A stretch of 64,000 bases of DNA from Arion vulgaris (Eukaryota > Mollusca > Gastropoda > Stylommatophora > Arionidae): assembly GCA_020796225.1 (NCBI GenBank), contig CM036758.1, positions 74,094,366 through 74,158,365 on the forward strand. The letters run 5' to 3'. Shown here piece after piece: positions 52,706-63,404 of the stretch (the first letter of the stretch is position 1; each line of letters starts with the position of its first letter). The translations under genes and the position numbers were made by a program. The notes below the pieces were generated by a model, which had not been told where the DNA came from, did no database searches, and worked only from the letters and a program-made list of their open reading frames with translations.

Positions 52706-52820
52706 CTAAACCAATCAAATCTATTGTTGTCAGACATCTATCAAGATTTGACTCTTCTATATCGCTGTCTGATAAGATCTTCTTCCGTATAAATCTCTGC
52801 AATAGGAAGCGTAGATTCAT
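52706..52820 (-). CDS. SLC7A: CAT exon 1 (start codon)
   Basis: Residues 1-38. ATG at 52820-52818 in the context ACAATG (A at -3), first ATG after the acceptor CATTCACAG at 52826, so at least one 5' UTR exon precedes. Frame MNLRFLLQRFIRKKILSDSD then IEESNLDRCLTTIDLIGL, donor GTATGG at 52705. The basic amphipathic N-terminus with S-x-L-x-R-C-L-x-x-x-D-L-x-x-L-G matches the cytosolic N-terminus of CATs. Phase 1 out fits exon 2. Confidence 0.94.
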
Positions 52821-52918
52821 TGTTCCTGTGAATGAAATATATATATATGACACGTTAGATACGCAATGACTACAGTAAAAACAAGTTTAGAAGGCAAAAG
52901 GGCGCCGATAGCGTAGAC

Positions 52919-53170
52919 CAGTGTTTCCCAACCTATTTTAGATCATGCCCCACATAAGCCTTTCTAAAATTCGTTTGCCCCCTATGTAACATATACATAA
53001 TTTTTAATATTTATTGATTCAAATTTAAGGGAGTAAACGTACATATTTAAATGTATAAGACGCATTTATCCCACCGCAAAATAACATATTTTTTTCAATT
53101 TGACGAATTGGCCCTCCTTAATATTCAAATTGCCCCCGTGTGAGCGTGGGCCCCACGTTGGGAAACAGTG
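52919..53170. mobile_element. hAT-type MITE, 252 bp, exact 8-bp target duplication
   Basis: Inverted ends 'cagtgtttcccaacc' and 'cactgtttcccaacg' (complement of the right end). GCGTAGAC at 52911-52918 and 53171-53178. It lies in the 5' UTR intron, 94 bp from the acceptor of the start exon. Confidence 0.92.
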
Positions 53171-53179
53171 GCGTAGACG

Positions 53180-53870
53180 ATAATACGCTTTGTTAGTAAT
53201 CAATTTTTCTTTAATTATGGTATGCCTCACAGCGTCAGGATAAAATAAAACGTTTTCTTGAGCGGACTTTTGTGTGTGCTTCCTAACGCGATGTGCGGAA
53301 GACTACAAATCTAGTCTGGTCCGAGCGGCTCAGATCAGATCGGGAGGTAACCGAGGATAAAAATCAGCCCCATTAAACATGAATGTTGGTTTTCCCGTCT
53401 GAGCTAGTCGGTCTTATGTTGCTGAGGGCCACGAAACAACTAACTATGACGTAGTGCGCCGCTCGCCCGTAACAACTGATCACACAAATATGTACAGCTG
53501 ATGAATTGATTGGTTATTGGTTACTAAACTGACGTCACTGCACTCCGGGCAGACCCATAGGTGCTCAATCTTCCCCAACAGATATCGAAGAGTATGCATA
53601 ATGATGAAGTGATACATATTCGTAACCTCTGACGCTATCGTTGAGTAGTGTTTTGTATCATTTTCGCTGCATAAATGATGAACAGCAAATTACATATTAT
53701 ATTTCACTAAACAGTGCATGATATCATCACATTGTAACTTAACCCCTTAACATAGGAACTTGGCTATATGGCAACAATTTTTAGATTATGTCCTTAATTA
53801 TATTACAATTGTAATTATTTATGTTTTTTTTAAATTCCTTTAGTCATATAAATAGTTTTTCTATAGTTCG
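53180..53870. other. Upstream intron or flank, LINE-C scrap only
   Basis: 53510-53610 is the LINE-C 3' end ('ggttactaaactgacgtcac', 'gcatactgat' relative). A moderately GC-rich part near 53290-53470 shows no promoter motif or frame that I can support. Confidence 0.45.
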
Positions 53871-53874
53871 TTTT

Positions 53875-54025
53875 TTGTCTTCTGTTCGCCGCTATGAATT
53901 CATACATAATAGGGCGCTTAATATAGAACTTCTCGGTTATTTTTGTGTGAAGGTTGCTTTCCTTATAATCAGAGTTCCTTGCCATTAAGGCGAGTCTTAC
54001 TCCGACTTTTGAGGTACTTGTAATT
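53875..54025 (+). repeat. Dispersed repeat RD
   Basis: 'cgctatgaattcatacat', 'ttatttttgtgtgaaggttg' and 'cttgccattaaggcgag' match repeat RD at 26525-26690. Confidence 0.55.
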
Positions 54026-54179
54026 TAGATCGCTAAGTAGATGATTATGAAGTCTGTAGTCCAACCGTCACCATGTGCACACCGAAAAAATGGCTGGCAG
54101 TTTCATAGAAGAATGAAACAGGTCTTTCCTAATTTAAATTGTGATAATCTAATTGTTTTTAAGTTGTGATACTCTAGTT

Positions 54180-54641
54180 CAGCGTTTACCAAAGTGGGCG
54201 GTAGAACCCCCCCAAGTGGACGCTGAAGCGTTCTGAGGGGAGTGTTAGTGGTTCAGAAGAATTGGGGGTGTTCAGACGATTAGGGTCGGTGGCTGCTTAA
54301 AGAAGAAATTAATAATAAATATTTAGAAATAAATTATTTTTGTGATTTTGCGTGTGAATAATCATTTAAAATGTGAATTATGCTTTTAAATTCATCTTAT
54401 GCCCGTTTTAGACGATCCATGTTTTCATCAATTTTCTATTTCATGTATATAATCAATTGAAAATTGACGATGTATGACATAAATATATATATCAATTTTC
54501 TATGTCAAAGAAAAAATAGAGCATGTGTATATATGGGGGAGGGGGGGGGTGCGTTGGCAAACTGTTATAATGTGGAGGGGGTGTTACAAAGTTTATGTTG
54601 TGCAAAGTCGGCAGGGGACCGAAAAAGTTTGGAAATCTATG
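54180..54641. mobile_element. hAT-type MITE, 462 bp, exact 8-bp target duplication
   Basis: Ends 'cagcgtttaccaaagtgggc' and complement 'catagatttccaaacttttt'. CTCTAGTT at 54172-54179 and 54642-54649. Internal G-run at 54537-54550. No transposase. Confidence 0.9.
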
Positions 54642-54663
54642 CTCTAGTTGTTTAAATCCGGGG

Positions 54664-54771
54664 TCATTCCTTAGCTCGTGAGCTACTTCTCTGGTGGGAG
54701 GACCGCAGAACTACATGTCATTCCTTAACTCGTGAGCTACTTCTCTGGTGGGAGGACCGCAGAACTACATT
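54664..54771. repeat. 57-bp tandem duplication with palindrome
   Basis: 'gtcattccttagctcgtgag' to 'gaccgcagaactacat' occurs twice with one base changed. Each unit holds the palindrome 'agctcgtgagct'. Confidence 0.85.
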
Positions 54772-54859
54772 TTTGTAATTAGATGTCATACCCCACATTC
54801 TAATCCGGGACTAAAACATGGTTCCCCTTTATCGCCAGTATTATTCAACATCTCATAAT

Positions 54860-55735
54860 CAGTGCCGGCTGGCGTAGGTGATCATGGATCTCCACAAATC
54901 TATGTCTCTGGTGTTTGCTATCATCTTAGATGTTGACGCTCTTCCGTGCCATGAGGTCAGGCTATTCAAAATGGCCTCTCTCTCTCTCTGTCTTCCTCTG
55001 TCTCGTCTCCCCTCAATTTTACCGGTTGTTACAATGTGTTCAACATCTACACAAGGTTAAACTTCAGACAATCATAAAACAATACACAGACATTAAAAAA
55101 GAAATTCGAATATTTTTCAAACAAAGTTTTACAGAAAAATTCTTTGAATATTCTGAACAGTTTCTTTCTTTCTCCAATCCTGTTTGCCTCACATCGTCAG
55201 GTCAAGAAGAGATTTCTAAAACGGGCCCTTGTATGTGCTTCGTAGATAGTCTCTTTCTGTTATCTCTGAGGTCCATCTTTTGCATGACCGGCCTTTTGCT
55301 TTGTACCCATTGTATCAGTTCAGCATTGTTCTTTGAGGTGCACTATCTGTTGGTAATCTGCTTACGTAGCCGAACCATTTAATTTGTTGTTTCTTGATGA
55401 AGTCTAGTACTGATGTTGTACCACTTTTTTCCTGATGTCTTTATTTCTCAACCGGTCTCTTCTTGTTACAGTGCAGGGGATAAATATTGACATTTTTCAA
55501 GATTCGAAAATCGAAGTAAATTGGCTTGTAAATATTATCATGTCCCAAAAACTGAAATACATTAGCCACATTAGATGTCATGGTGGTTTAATGAGATCAA
55601 TAATGGAGGTCGTGATTCCTAGAAGACTGTGGACGGTGGAGAACAGAATCAAGAATACCGCGGTAGCTGTCATTATGAAAATCTTAACCAGAACAATACA
55701 GGTAACAGATGAACTGGCAATAGGTCGATAGTCTT
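54860..55735. pseudogene. LINE-F type relics on both strands
   Basis: 54860-55060 (minus) is the C-terminal tail seen at 43590-43790 ('gccggctggcgtaggtgatc'). 55500-55735 (plus) gives QKLKYISHIRCHGGLMRSIM and GVIPRRL-like pattern then ENRIKNT, a LINE tail of L-K-Y-x-x-H-I-x-R-H type. Between them an open frame (54930-55382) is not recognisable. Confidence 0.6.
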
Positions 55736-55739
55736 CCTG

Positions 55740-56030
55740 ATGAGTTGTAAGTATAGCTATGCTCTGCAAAGGACATAAAACGTGAACAGAGCCTAATACA
55801 AAATTTCAAGTCCAAAAGAAAAACCGACATAAATATTTCTTTTGAAAAAAAAACCAGCGATTAACAAGTTAATATTTTTCATTTAATTCCGACCTTAGGA
55901 TATGAAGTGCGTGTCACTTCATATTTCTATACCCAGTTTGCAGGAGGTAGGAAGGTCAACTCCTTTCCTCACTTTGGGACGTCTAGTGGGGAACTGAATC
56001 AATAACAGAATGCTCCATGCTTTACTCGAA
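55740..56030. other. Short stretch without recognised feature
   Basis: No frame, array or SINE box supported. Confidence 0.4.
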
Positions 56031-56034
56031 TCCA

Positions 56035-56178
56035 TCCCACCGAATAACAAGTTACCACCGAATAACAAGTTACCAACGAATAACAAGTTACCAACGAATA
56101 ACAAATTACCAACGAATAACAAGTTACCAACGACCGAATAACAAGTTACCAACGAATAACAAGTTACCAACGAAAAAC
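56035..56178. repeat. 18-bp minisatellite, about 8 copies
   Basis: Units of 'accaacgaataacaagtt', some with 'ccgaataac' variants. The open frame repeating ITSYQR is an artefact. Confidence 0.9.
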
Positions 56179-56234
56179 AATAACAGTACCGTAGATTTGT
56201 GGAGTGTCAAGTTTTCCAATCAAAATCTCGTCTG

Positions 56235-56490
56235 CTCCTTCATCGAACGCTTCATATCGATCACTAGTTAACAACTCTGTGCGATTTGTATGTGATCGGA
56301 GCCTAAGAGTCAGTGTACGTTGTGCCAGTTATGCGCCTACATGTAGGCCAGCACATCCGATTTTGCGATGCTTTTTACTTACTATGGTAGCTTCACTAGG
56401 TCCTACATTAATCGCCTCTTACGACATGCCTTATAGGTCGCAGTGGTACTATTCGTTGCTCCTCAGAGGCCCCGGGCACCACACGGATAA
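56235..56490 (+). repeat. Dispersed repeat R
   Basis: 'gagcctaagagtcagtg', 'ttgtgccagttatgcgcc', 'atgtaggccagcacatcc', 'atgccttataggtcgc' and 'accacacgg' at the end. Good family member, slightly truncated at the TTC side. Confidence 0.65.
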
Positions 56491-57019
56491 GAAAATCTCG
56501 TCAAAATTGCAGACGAATGAAAGTAACTGGTAACCAGAATTTATGACCTCTCCAAATGTAATTACTATGTTTCTACTTGACGTATCCTGTGCAGTCTTGC
56601 GTGGACATATGTGGGCTTACACATACACACATGGGCAATAAATGGGACTATTACTAGTACGAACAACTCAAATAGTACATACATATGTTAATGTTCTTCT
56701 ATGGTGCTAACGCTGTTACTAGACAGGAGGGTTTGAGCGTTCCAGTGACTCTCAGAGAGATGTCGGCGTTCGCCCTATGCTCCCAAGCACGCTTAACTAA
56801 GCTGGATAAGTCTTGATGAAAGAAGACTAAACTAGCACCCCGGTTTTCTACGCTGAGCGCACCCCCGCCCCCGCACATCTCCCCCTCCACCCCGAAAACT
56901 CACTAACTTTACTATTTCCTGTATATTATATTGCTCCATTCGTTACTTGCTCCGAGACAACATGTTCTTGGAAAACAGGTCGTATGCTACTATAATTTTC
57001 TTGACATACCGAGTTGGAA

Positions 57020-57115
57020 TTATGTTTTAGTTTATTAAGTATTCTTTGTATATTTGTTCTTGATAAAGGTCTAGTACCGAAACTTCGAGTGTTGTTCATT
57101 TTCATATTTAATCAT
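57020..57115 (+). repeat. Penelope-like relic with altered hammerhead-like stem
   Basis: 'tcttgataaaggtctagtac' and 'cgaaacttcgag' (57058-57090). The stem sequence is GGT...ACC here instead of GGCC...GGTC at 2463-2488, keeping pairing potential between the two conserved boxes. Confidence 0.4.
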
Positions 57116-57143
57116 TAATTTTTCATTTCTTATGTAATACTGT

Positions 57144-57250
57144 TGTGTTTTTTTTTACCGATCCAGAAGCACTTGAGCTTTCAACTCTTCGGCTCGGTGC
57201 TATGGACATCGTAACCCTTCGGTTCGGTGCCACGAACACCGTGACTCTGG
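57144..57250 (-). mobile_element. 5'-truncated SINE2 with 12-bp target duplication
   Basis: Only the 3' half ('ggcaccgaaccgaagggtt', 'agcaccgagccgaagagt', A-run) is present. ATGTAATACTGT flanks it at 57132-57143 and 57251-57262. Truncation is typical of LINE-driven target-primed insertion. Confidence 0.85.
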
Positions 57251-57360
57251 ATGTAATACTGTATATACATGTCTTTGTTCAATCGCCCTCTTCTACGATG
57301 AGGCACGAAGCTAACAACTCTATGCAGAAATAACAATTATAACGAATACTACTTTCTTTC

Positions 57361-57460
57361 TTCTGTCGTCACACTGTTACCCGGTTGTTTCCCAGTGTCG
57401 TAATTTTCTCCTTTTCTATTGCGCTGCTCTAGTGGCTTGTTTAATAGTTATTTTATATTA
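57361..57460 (-). pseudogene. LINE-A 3' end
   Basis: Reverse of 'cccggtagctgtgtgacgac': 'ctgtcgtcacactgttaccc', 'ccagtgtcgtaattttctcc'. Only the last 100 bp of LINE-A remain. Confidence 0.6.
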
Positions 57461-57477
57461 CCGATACAACAACAAGA

Positions 57478-58335
57478 CATCATACTTTCCCGCAATACAA
57501 TAGAGAGTATCGATACTTTCCCGCAATACAATAGAGAGTATCGATACTTTCCCGCAATACAATAGAATCGATACTTTCCCGCAATACAATAGAGAGTATC
57601 GATACTTTCCCGTAATACAATAGAGAGTATCGATACTTTCCCGCAATACAATAGAGAGCATCGATACTTTCCCGCAATACAATAGAGAGTATCGATACTT
57701 TCCGTAATACAATGAGAGTATCGATACTTTCCGTAATACAATAGAGAGTATCGATACTTTCCGCAATACAATAGCGAGTATCGATATTTTACTGCAATAC
57801 AACAGCGGAAATGATCGATATTTTACTGCAATACAACAACGGAAAGGATCGATATTTTACCTCAATACACCAACAGAAAGGATTGTTATTTTACCGAAAT
57901 ACAACAACAAAATATCGATATTTTACTGCAATACAACAACGGAAAGGATCGATATTTTACTGCAATACAATAGAGAGTATCGATATTTTACCGCAATACA
58001 ACAACGGAAATGATCGATATTTTACCTCAAAACACCAACAGAAAGGATTGTTATTTTACCGAAATACAACAACAAAATATCGATATTTTACTGCAATACA
58101 ACAACGGAAAGGATCGATATTTTACTGCAATACAATAGAGAGTATCGATATTTTACCGCAATACAACAACGGAAATGATCGATATTTTACCTCAAAACAC
58201 CAACAGAAAGGATTGTTATTTTACCGAAATACAACAACAAAATATCGATATTTTACCGAGATACAACAACAAAATATCGATATTTTACTGCAATACAACA
58301 ACAAAATATCGATATTTTACTGCAATACAACAACA
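57478..58335. repeat. 31-bp array with 165-bp higher-order units
   Basis: First part: about ten 30-31-bp units with 'tttcccgcaatacaatagag' and 'tatcgatac'. Second part: units 'gatcgatattttactgcaat' / 'acaacaacggaaag' arranged in 165-bp blocks ('caacagaaag' at 57871, 58036, 58201). Every unit holds ATCGAT or TATCGATA, so the array is a dense row of short palindromes. Confidence 0.92.
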
Positions 58336-58339
58336 GAAA

Positions 58340-59215
58340 AGGTCTTACACAAAAGGCAATTGTGAAGCAAAGGATAGAGGGAAGAACGAGAACACATTGA
58401 TGCAATAGTTGGTAATCAAATAGCGTCAGGCAGTAAAACAAACTAGAGCATATCGTGTATTCATTTATGCATGACTGTTTCAAAATTACAAATGTCATTC
58501 TACTATTTTTTCCAGTTGGACTACTTTTCAACAATTAATTTTCTGCAGCGCAACGAAGACGGTACATATATGAACTGTATACGACTACGGGTTGTATATT
58601 ACTTAACTTTATATGCATGATATATATGTTTTTTCAAACTGTTTGATGTAACTTGTTAAGTGTCGGTGTAGAACAGGGGTTAGTGAGCAAATTCAGCAAT
58701 ATTTACATATTTTCGTTATTGTTACCTAGGAAGTTGGCTATTTCTACAATTAACGTTTTCTATGTGTCTATAAGTTTTAGAAAAACTAGGCATGAAGAAA
58801 TAATTATTAAGAGAAATAAAATTCAGACAAGTAAAGTATTTTGGGCACATAAAAGACATGACACCATGATAAAATCTTTACTAGAGGGGAAAGTTGAGGG
58901 GAAAGAGCAAGAGGAAGACCGAGAGATAAGTGGGAGGAAACTTTAAGAAATGGACAGGTTACAGTCTGGCAGTGTGCAACACCAAGGCGAAAGACAGAGG
59001 ATGCTGGAGATTCATTTCAGCCAACCTTCGATGTGTCTATGCTGGTTTCCATACAGGACCATCGTTTTTCTTTTCTGGTTTGTGTTCTATTCTTTGTTTG
59101 ATAAAGAACTCTTGCTAGAAACATCGTTTTGTTTTGCCTTTGTGCTTTGTAAAACTCATTTACTTTGTGTTTTTATATTTCGTATTTGCTCCATTCAACC
59201 ACCAAACTCTTAGTT
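58340..59215 (+). repeat. LINE tail and Penelope-like relic
   Basis: 58780-58990 on plus: KIQTSKVFWAHKRHDTMIK, a remnant of the V-K-Y-F-G-H-I-K-R-H motif, then G-K-x-x-G-K-x-x-R-K-T. 59060-59215 carries 'tttgataaagaactcttgc', 'tagaaacatcg' and 'gctttgtaaaactc', a diverged member of the Penelope-like family. No host gene. Confidence 0.5.
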
Positions 59216-59780
59216 GTTCCTCTTCTTTTTCGATCTGTTTCCGTTGCTCAGAAGTTTAATCAGCGAGATGTGATGCTTTCATGAATCATGTTATCAGCAG
59301 GAGATCATTCCCGAATCCTCACAATGTCTCTTTCAGATTAAACTCACGTGACCCTATTTGAGACTTCAAATCACTGAGGAGGTGGCAGGTTTAAATGATG
59401 TGTTCCTGACTATTGAGGTAATTTTGACATGTACATTAGTCAGTTTGGGCAGTCTTCAGCTTTCAGAGATGTGCTTGTAATCTGCAGTGCCTTGTACGTA
59501 GCTTAAAGTTGGTGGTTTATCCTGTCTAATTTTAATATGGGGTATTGTGGGTAATTGCTACCTGTTCTTTGACTCCATTAAGTGATTTTACTTCCCTCAG
59601 TTAAATTATGTAGTGGTTGTGCACTCTTGCCATTACGCGTAGAGGTGGGAGCTTCAATTAGCATTCTATTGACAGGTGAGTCGCTCTTGATGCGTTATAT
59701 CTGACAATTATTCGAGCCTCTAACAAAGTGGTAAGTATCTGGCAGTTCCAAGTTTCACTCTCATCTCCTTTAATCTTCTT
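59216..59780. other. Stretch with no firm feature
   Basis: Sequence around 59400-59530 ('gggcagtcttcagctttcag', 'atctgcagtgccttgtacg') resembles the outer part of LINE-D type tails in layout, but I cannot read a protein from it. Confidence 0.35.
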
Positions 59781-59784
59781 CTTC

Positions 59785-59945
59785 TTTAGCTTTCTCACTA
59801 GATTGGGATTTCGGATTCTCTAATAAAGGCAACCGTCTGCCACAGATTATCAGCCACGCCATACAGTTTGTCTTGGACGCTAGTGTAAGTGGGTCACCTT
59901 TTTCTTCTCAAGTCTGCATACTGGGGCAGTTCTGTAGGATATAAT
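59785..59945 (-). pseudogene. LINE-D extreme 3' end
   Basis: Nearly the same sequence as 17325-17470 ('actagattgggatttcgga', 'gccatacagtttgtcttgga', 'gtctgcatactggggcagtt'), the Q-L-P-Q-Y-A-D-L-R end of LINE-D. Truncated on its 5' side. Confidence 0.7.
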
Positions 59946-60109
59946 TCCTATGATTTCTGCTTCCCCGTTTGTGCCGACCTCTTCCCGCAGTAAGTTTTGG
60001 CCACCCTCGTGATGGTAGGTCTGACATTCTTACTGCGTGGCTAAATCTTCGGGGCAGGTTGGCGACCGTAGAATCCGTTATCTCATTCCTCATTGTGAGG
60101 GTCGTTGCA

Positions 60110-60290
60110 CCATGTTATGCGCCTTACGGTCTGGTGCATCCGTTTTCTGCAAGTATTTGTTTCGGGTTAGCATTCCTAGCGGACACGTGCATCCGATTTC
60201 AGCCAAACCTCCTTGGTCGCCTCTTACGACATGCGTGGCAGGTAACAGTTGTTCTATTCTTTACACCCCAAATTTGGGCCCCGGTAACCA
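60110..60290 (+). repeat. Dispersed repeat R2, partial
   Basis: 'acacgtgcatccgatttcag', 'cttggtcgcctcttacgac', 'ttgggccccggtaaccactt' belong to repeat R2. Confidence 0.6.
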
Positions 60291-60369
60291 CTTGGACGAT
60301 CTCCTTCAACCTTGATAGCGATGCAGATTTATAATTCGTTTAAACGCAATTTATACGAATTTATGCTCT

Positions 60370-60960
60370 TATGACATCGATGATATCTGTCCTATCCATC
60401 GACTGTCCATCCTTGACCATGACCGAATCAGTCAGATGATACACGCACCCATTGTCCTTTACCCCGTGTTCATTGCCTTTCCAAAAGACATCCATGAACA
60501 TTTCAGCAAACACCATGCTTAAAAGTGTTGTGGCCAGTATACATCCCCATTTGACGCCGTTGGTGACGTATCTGCCCTATCCATCTACTGTTACCCCTTG
60601 ACCACCGCCGAATCAGCCAGATAATTTGCTCACACATTGTCCTTAACCCCAACATATCCCGGTACAAAAACAAAGTTCAAATGAGTCACTTGGGATGCGT
60701 TCAAAGTGACGAGCCACTCCTGTCTCCTTCACAGCTAGCCGGAACCTTTCTAATCACGCTTATCGAGTCACTAAGTATACACGCACACTTGAACTGCTGT
60801 GCACACTCAACAACCTCAGTCACGACCACCGCCCCGATCTCCACTGTGAGGCTGTCAATAGTTACAGCTAAGGAACCGCTGTCCTCCCCGACAGCAAGTG
60901 CGTATGTTCTCGCACTTTACAAAGCCAAAAGCAAGACCTCTTACTGGTAATGACTTCTCC
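60370..60960 (-). pseudogene. LINE relics: reverse transcriptase box and LINE-C RNase H
   Basis: 60440-60560 (minus) reads NGVKWGCILATTLLSMVFAE, the G-V-x-Q-G-x-x-L-x-P motif of reverse transcriptase with two substitutions, then MFMDVFWKGNEHGV. 60700-60960 (minus) reads IDSLTVEIGAVVVTEVVECA and CAYILSDSISVIRKV, an RNase H domain of LINE-C type. The two pieces are separated by broken sequence with a second RT-like block. Confidence 0.6.
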
Positions 60961-60989
60961 GTTTCATATTTAAATGCGATGGGTGGGGA

Positions 60990-61184
60990 GGGGAGATTTG
61001 AAATCGACTAAATTCATTGCACCATGTTTGACACCATATCGATCGGTCTCATTTCGCAGAAATGGCACGGCACCTCCCTATAATATTGCACAAAGCAATC
61101 ATTTTGTATCTGAAAAAATATGCACTCGTGAACGGATTCGAACCCACGACTTTCGGATCGCAAGGCAATGGCTTAACCACAAGT
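60990..61184 (-). mobile_element. SINE1 copy, head truncated
   Basis: From 61184: 'gtggttaagccattgccttg', 'tcgtgggttcgaatccgttc' (B box), 'gtgccgtgccatttctgcg', 'gaccgatcgatatggtg', 'catggtgcaatgaatttag'. More diverged than the other two copies. Confidence 0.75.
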
Positions 61185-61247
61185 TGATGTATTCAAGTTC
61201 AATGTTTAAAATCTCATTTCGGAGAAGCCCTTGTAGAAAAGGAATAT

Positions 61248-61605
61248 CTGTCTCACAGTTAGTTTGATAGAATTCTTCTGTTAACTATTACAATTGTTCA
61301 TTCTCACAGTTAGTTTGATAGAAGTTAACTATTACAATTATTCATTTTCACAGTTAGTTTGATAGAATTCTTCTGCTAACTATTACAATTGTTCATTCTC
61401 ACAGTTAGTTTGATAGAATTCTTCTGTTAACTATTACAATTGTTCATTCTCACAGTTAGTTTGATAGAATTCTTCTGTTAACTATTACAATTATTCATTC
61501 TCACAGTTAGTTTGATAGAATTCTTCTGTTAACTATTACAATTATTCATTTTCACAGTTAGTTTGATAGAATTCTTCTGTTAACTATCACAATTATTCAT
61601 TCTCA
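61248..61605. repeat. 51-bp tandem array, 7 copies
   Basis: Unit: 'tcacagttagtttgatagaa', 'ttcttctgttaactattaca', 'attgttcattc'. One unit is short by about 7 bp (61302-61350). Confidence 0.95.
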
Positions 61606-61764
61606 TTTTTTCAATATGAATTCCTCATATCTATTTTATCTGCAACTTTTCGTCATGTGTATCTCTAGTACTTACAGCTGATTTCAGTCTCTGCGGTTGA
61701 GCTCATCAACCTAAGTTGTTTGTGGACAGGGTATAATCTCTGGGCACCATAGCTGAATCCCGGC

Positions 61765-62153
61765 GGTTGATTGATAGGACCATCATTCTTACACAGGAAG
61801 ATATCAGCTGCAGTGTACGAACTCAGTAGCACCGGCGAGTCCCCGGTGTGATTTTGAAGATGGTGAAGATATTTATGTAGGAATTTTATTTTTAATCGTT
61901 TCTAATGAATTTTACCTGGGCAACCGCTTTGAAGCCTGCTCTTCTCGATTTTGAACTGCCAATTGTTCTTTTACGTGCTCAAATTGAACAGGGGACCTAC
62001 AAATTGAATGGGATGGGTTTTATCGTCCATCTCCGATATGACTAATAACTCGATCTCACCTAACTGAGATCAGATATCACTGGAAAAATATCCAGATGGC
62101 TTCACGAGGGAGCGAACCTGGTACCTTTGACCCGAGATCCTAACCTCTACACC
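61765..62153 (-). mobile_element. SINE4 copy abutting the 33-bp array
   Basis: Follows 33604-34015: 'cttacacaggaagatatcag', 'gcaaccgctttgaagcctgc', 'gctcaaattgaacaggggac', 'tcactggaaaaatatccag', and the head 'gatcctaacctctacacc'. The tRNA-like head ends within the start of the next array. Confidence 0.8.
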
Positions 62154-62164
62154 TAAGAAGAAAA

Positions 62165-63403
62165 TAAGACAAGGAAATCTCTCTTTGCGTTCCGAAGACA
62201 AGGAAATCTCTCTCTCTTTGCGTTCCGAAGACAAGAAATTCTCTCTCTTGCGTTCCGAAGACAAGGAAATCTCTCTCTTGCGTTCCGAAGACAAGGAAAT
62301 CTCTCTCTTGCGTTCCCCGAAGACAAGGAAATCTCTCTCTCTTGCGTTCCCGAAGACAAGGAAATCTCTCTCTCTTGCGTTCCCGAAGACAAGGAAATCT
62401 CTCTCTCTTGCGTTCCCGAAGACAAGGAAATCTCTCTCTCTTGCGTTCCCGAAGACAAGGAAATCTCTCTCTCTCTTTCGTTCCCGAAGACAAGGAAATC
62501 TCTCTCTCTCTTGCGTTCCCGAAGACAAGGAAATCTCTCTCTCTTGCGTTCCCGAAGACAAGGAAATTTTCTCTCTTGCGTTCCCGAAGACAAGGAAATC
62601 TCTCTCTCTTTCGTTCCCGAAGACAAGGAAATCTCTCTCTCTCTTGCGTTCCCGAAGACAAGGAAATCTCTCTCTCTTGCGTTCCCGAAGACAAGGAAAT
62701 CTCTCTCTCTCTTGCGTTCCCGAAGACAAGGAAATCTCTCTCTCTCTCTTGCGTTCCCGAAGACAAGGAAATCTCTCTCTTTCTCTTGCGTTCCCGAAGA
62801 CAAGGAAATCTCTCTCTCTCTTGCGTTCCCGAAGACAAGGAAATCTCTCTCTTCTTTGCGTTCCGAAGACAAGGAAATCTCTCTCTTGCGTTCCGAAGAC
62901 AAGGAAATTCTCTCTGCGTTCCTGAAGACAAGGAAATCTCTCTCTCTTGCGTTCCGAAGACAAGGAAATCTCTCTCTCTTGCGTTCCCGAAGACAAGGAA
63001 ATCTCTCTCTTTCTCTTGCGTTCCCGAAGACAAGGAAATCTCTCTCTCTCTCTTGCGTTTCCGAAGACAAGGAAATCTCTCTCTCTTGCGTTCCCGAAGA
63101 CAAGGAAATCTCTCTCTCTTTGCGTTCCGAAGACAAGGAAATCTCTCTCTTGCGTTCCCGAAGACAAGGAAATCTCTTCTCTTGCGTTCCTGAAGACAAG
63201 GAAATCTCTCTCTCTCTTTCGTTCCCGAAGACAAGGAAATCTCTCTCTCTTGCGTTCCCGAAGACAAGGAAATCTCTCTCTCTTGCGTTCCCGAAGACAA
63301 GGAAATCTCTCTCTCTTGCGTTCCCGAAGACAAGGAAATCTCTCTCTTGCGTTCCCGAAGACAAGGAAATCTCTCTCTCTTGCGTTCCCGAAGACAAGGA
63401 AAT
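62165..63403. repeat. About 33-bp minisatellite, 37-38 copies
   Basis: Unit 'cgaagacaaggaaatctctc' plus a variable (TC)n and 'ttgcgttcc'. Unit length drifts with the CT run (6 to 16 bp). Frames on both strands stay open for up to 429 codons (minus, repeating F-P-C-L-R-E-R-K-R-E). This is caused by the repeat and not by a gene. Confidence 0.95.
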
Positions 63404-63404
63404 G

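Noticed and set aside
54930..55382. 150-codon frame as a host protein
   Set aside because: No recognisable domain. It begins in a LINE tail and crosses a CT-rich run. Codon use looks random.
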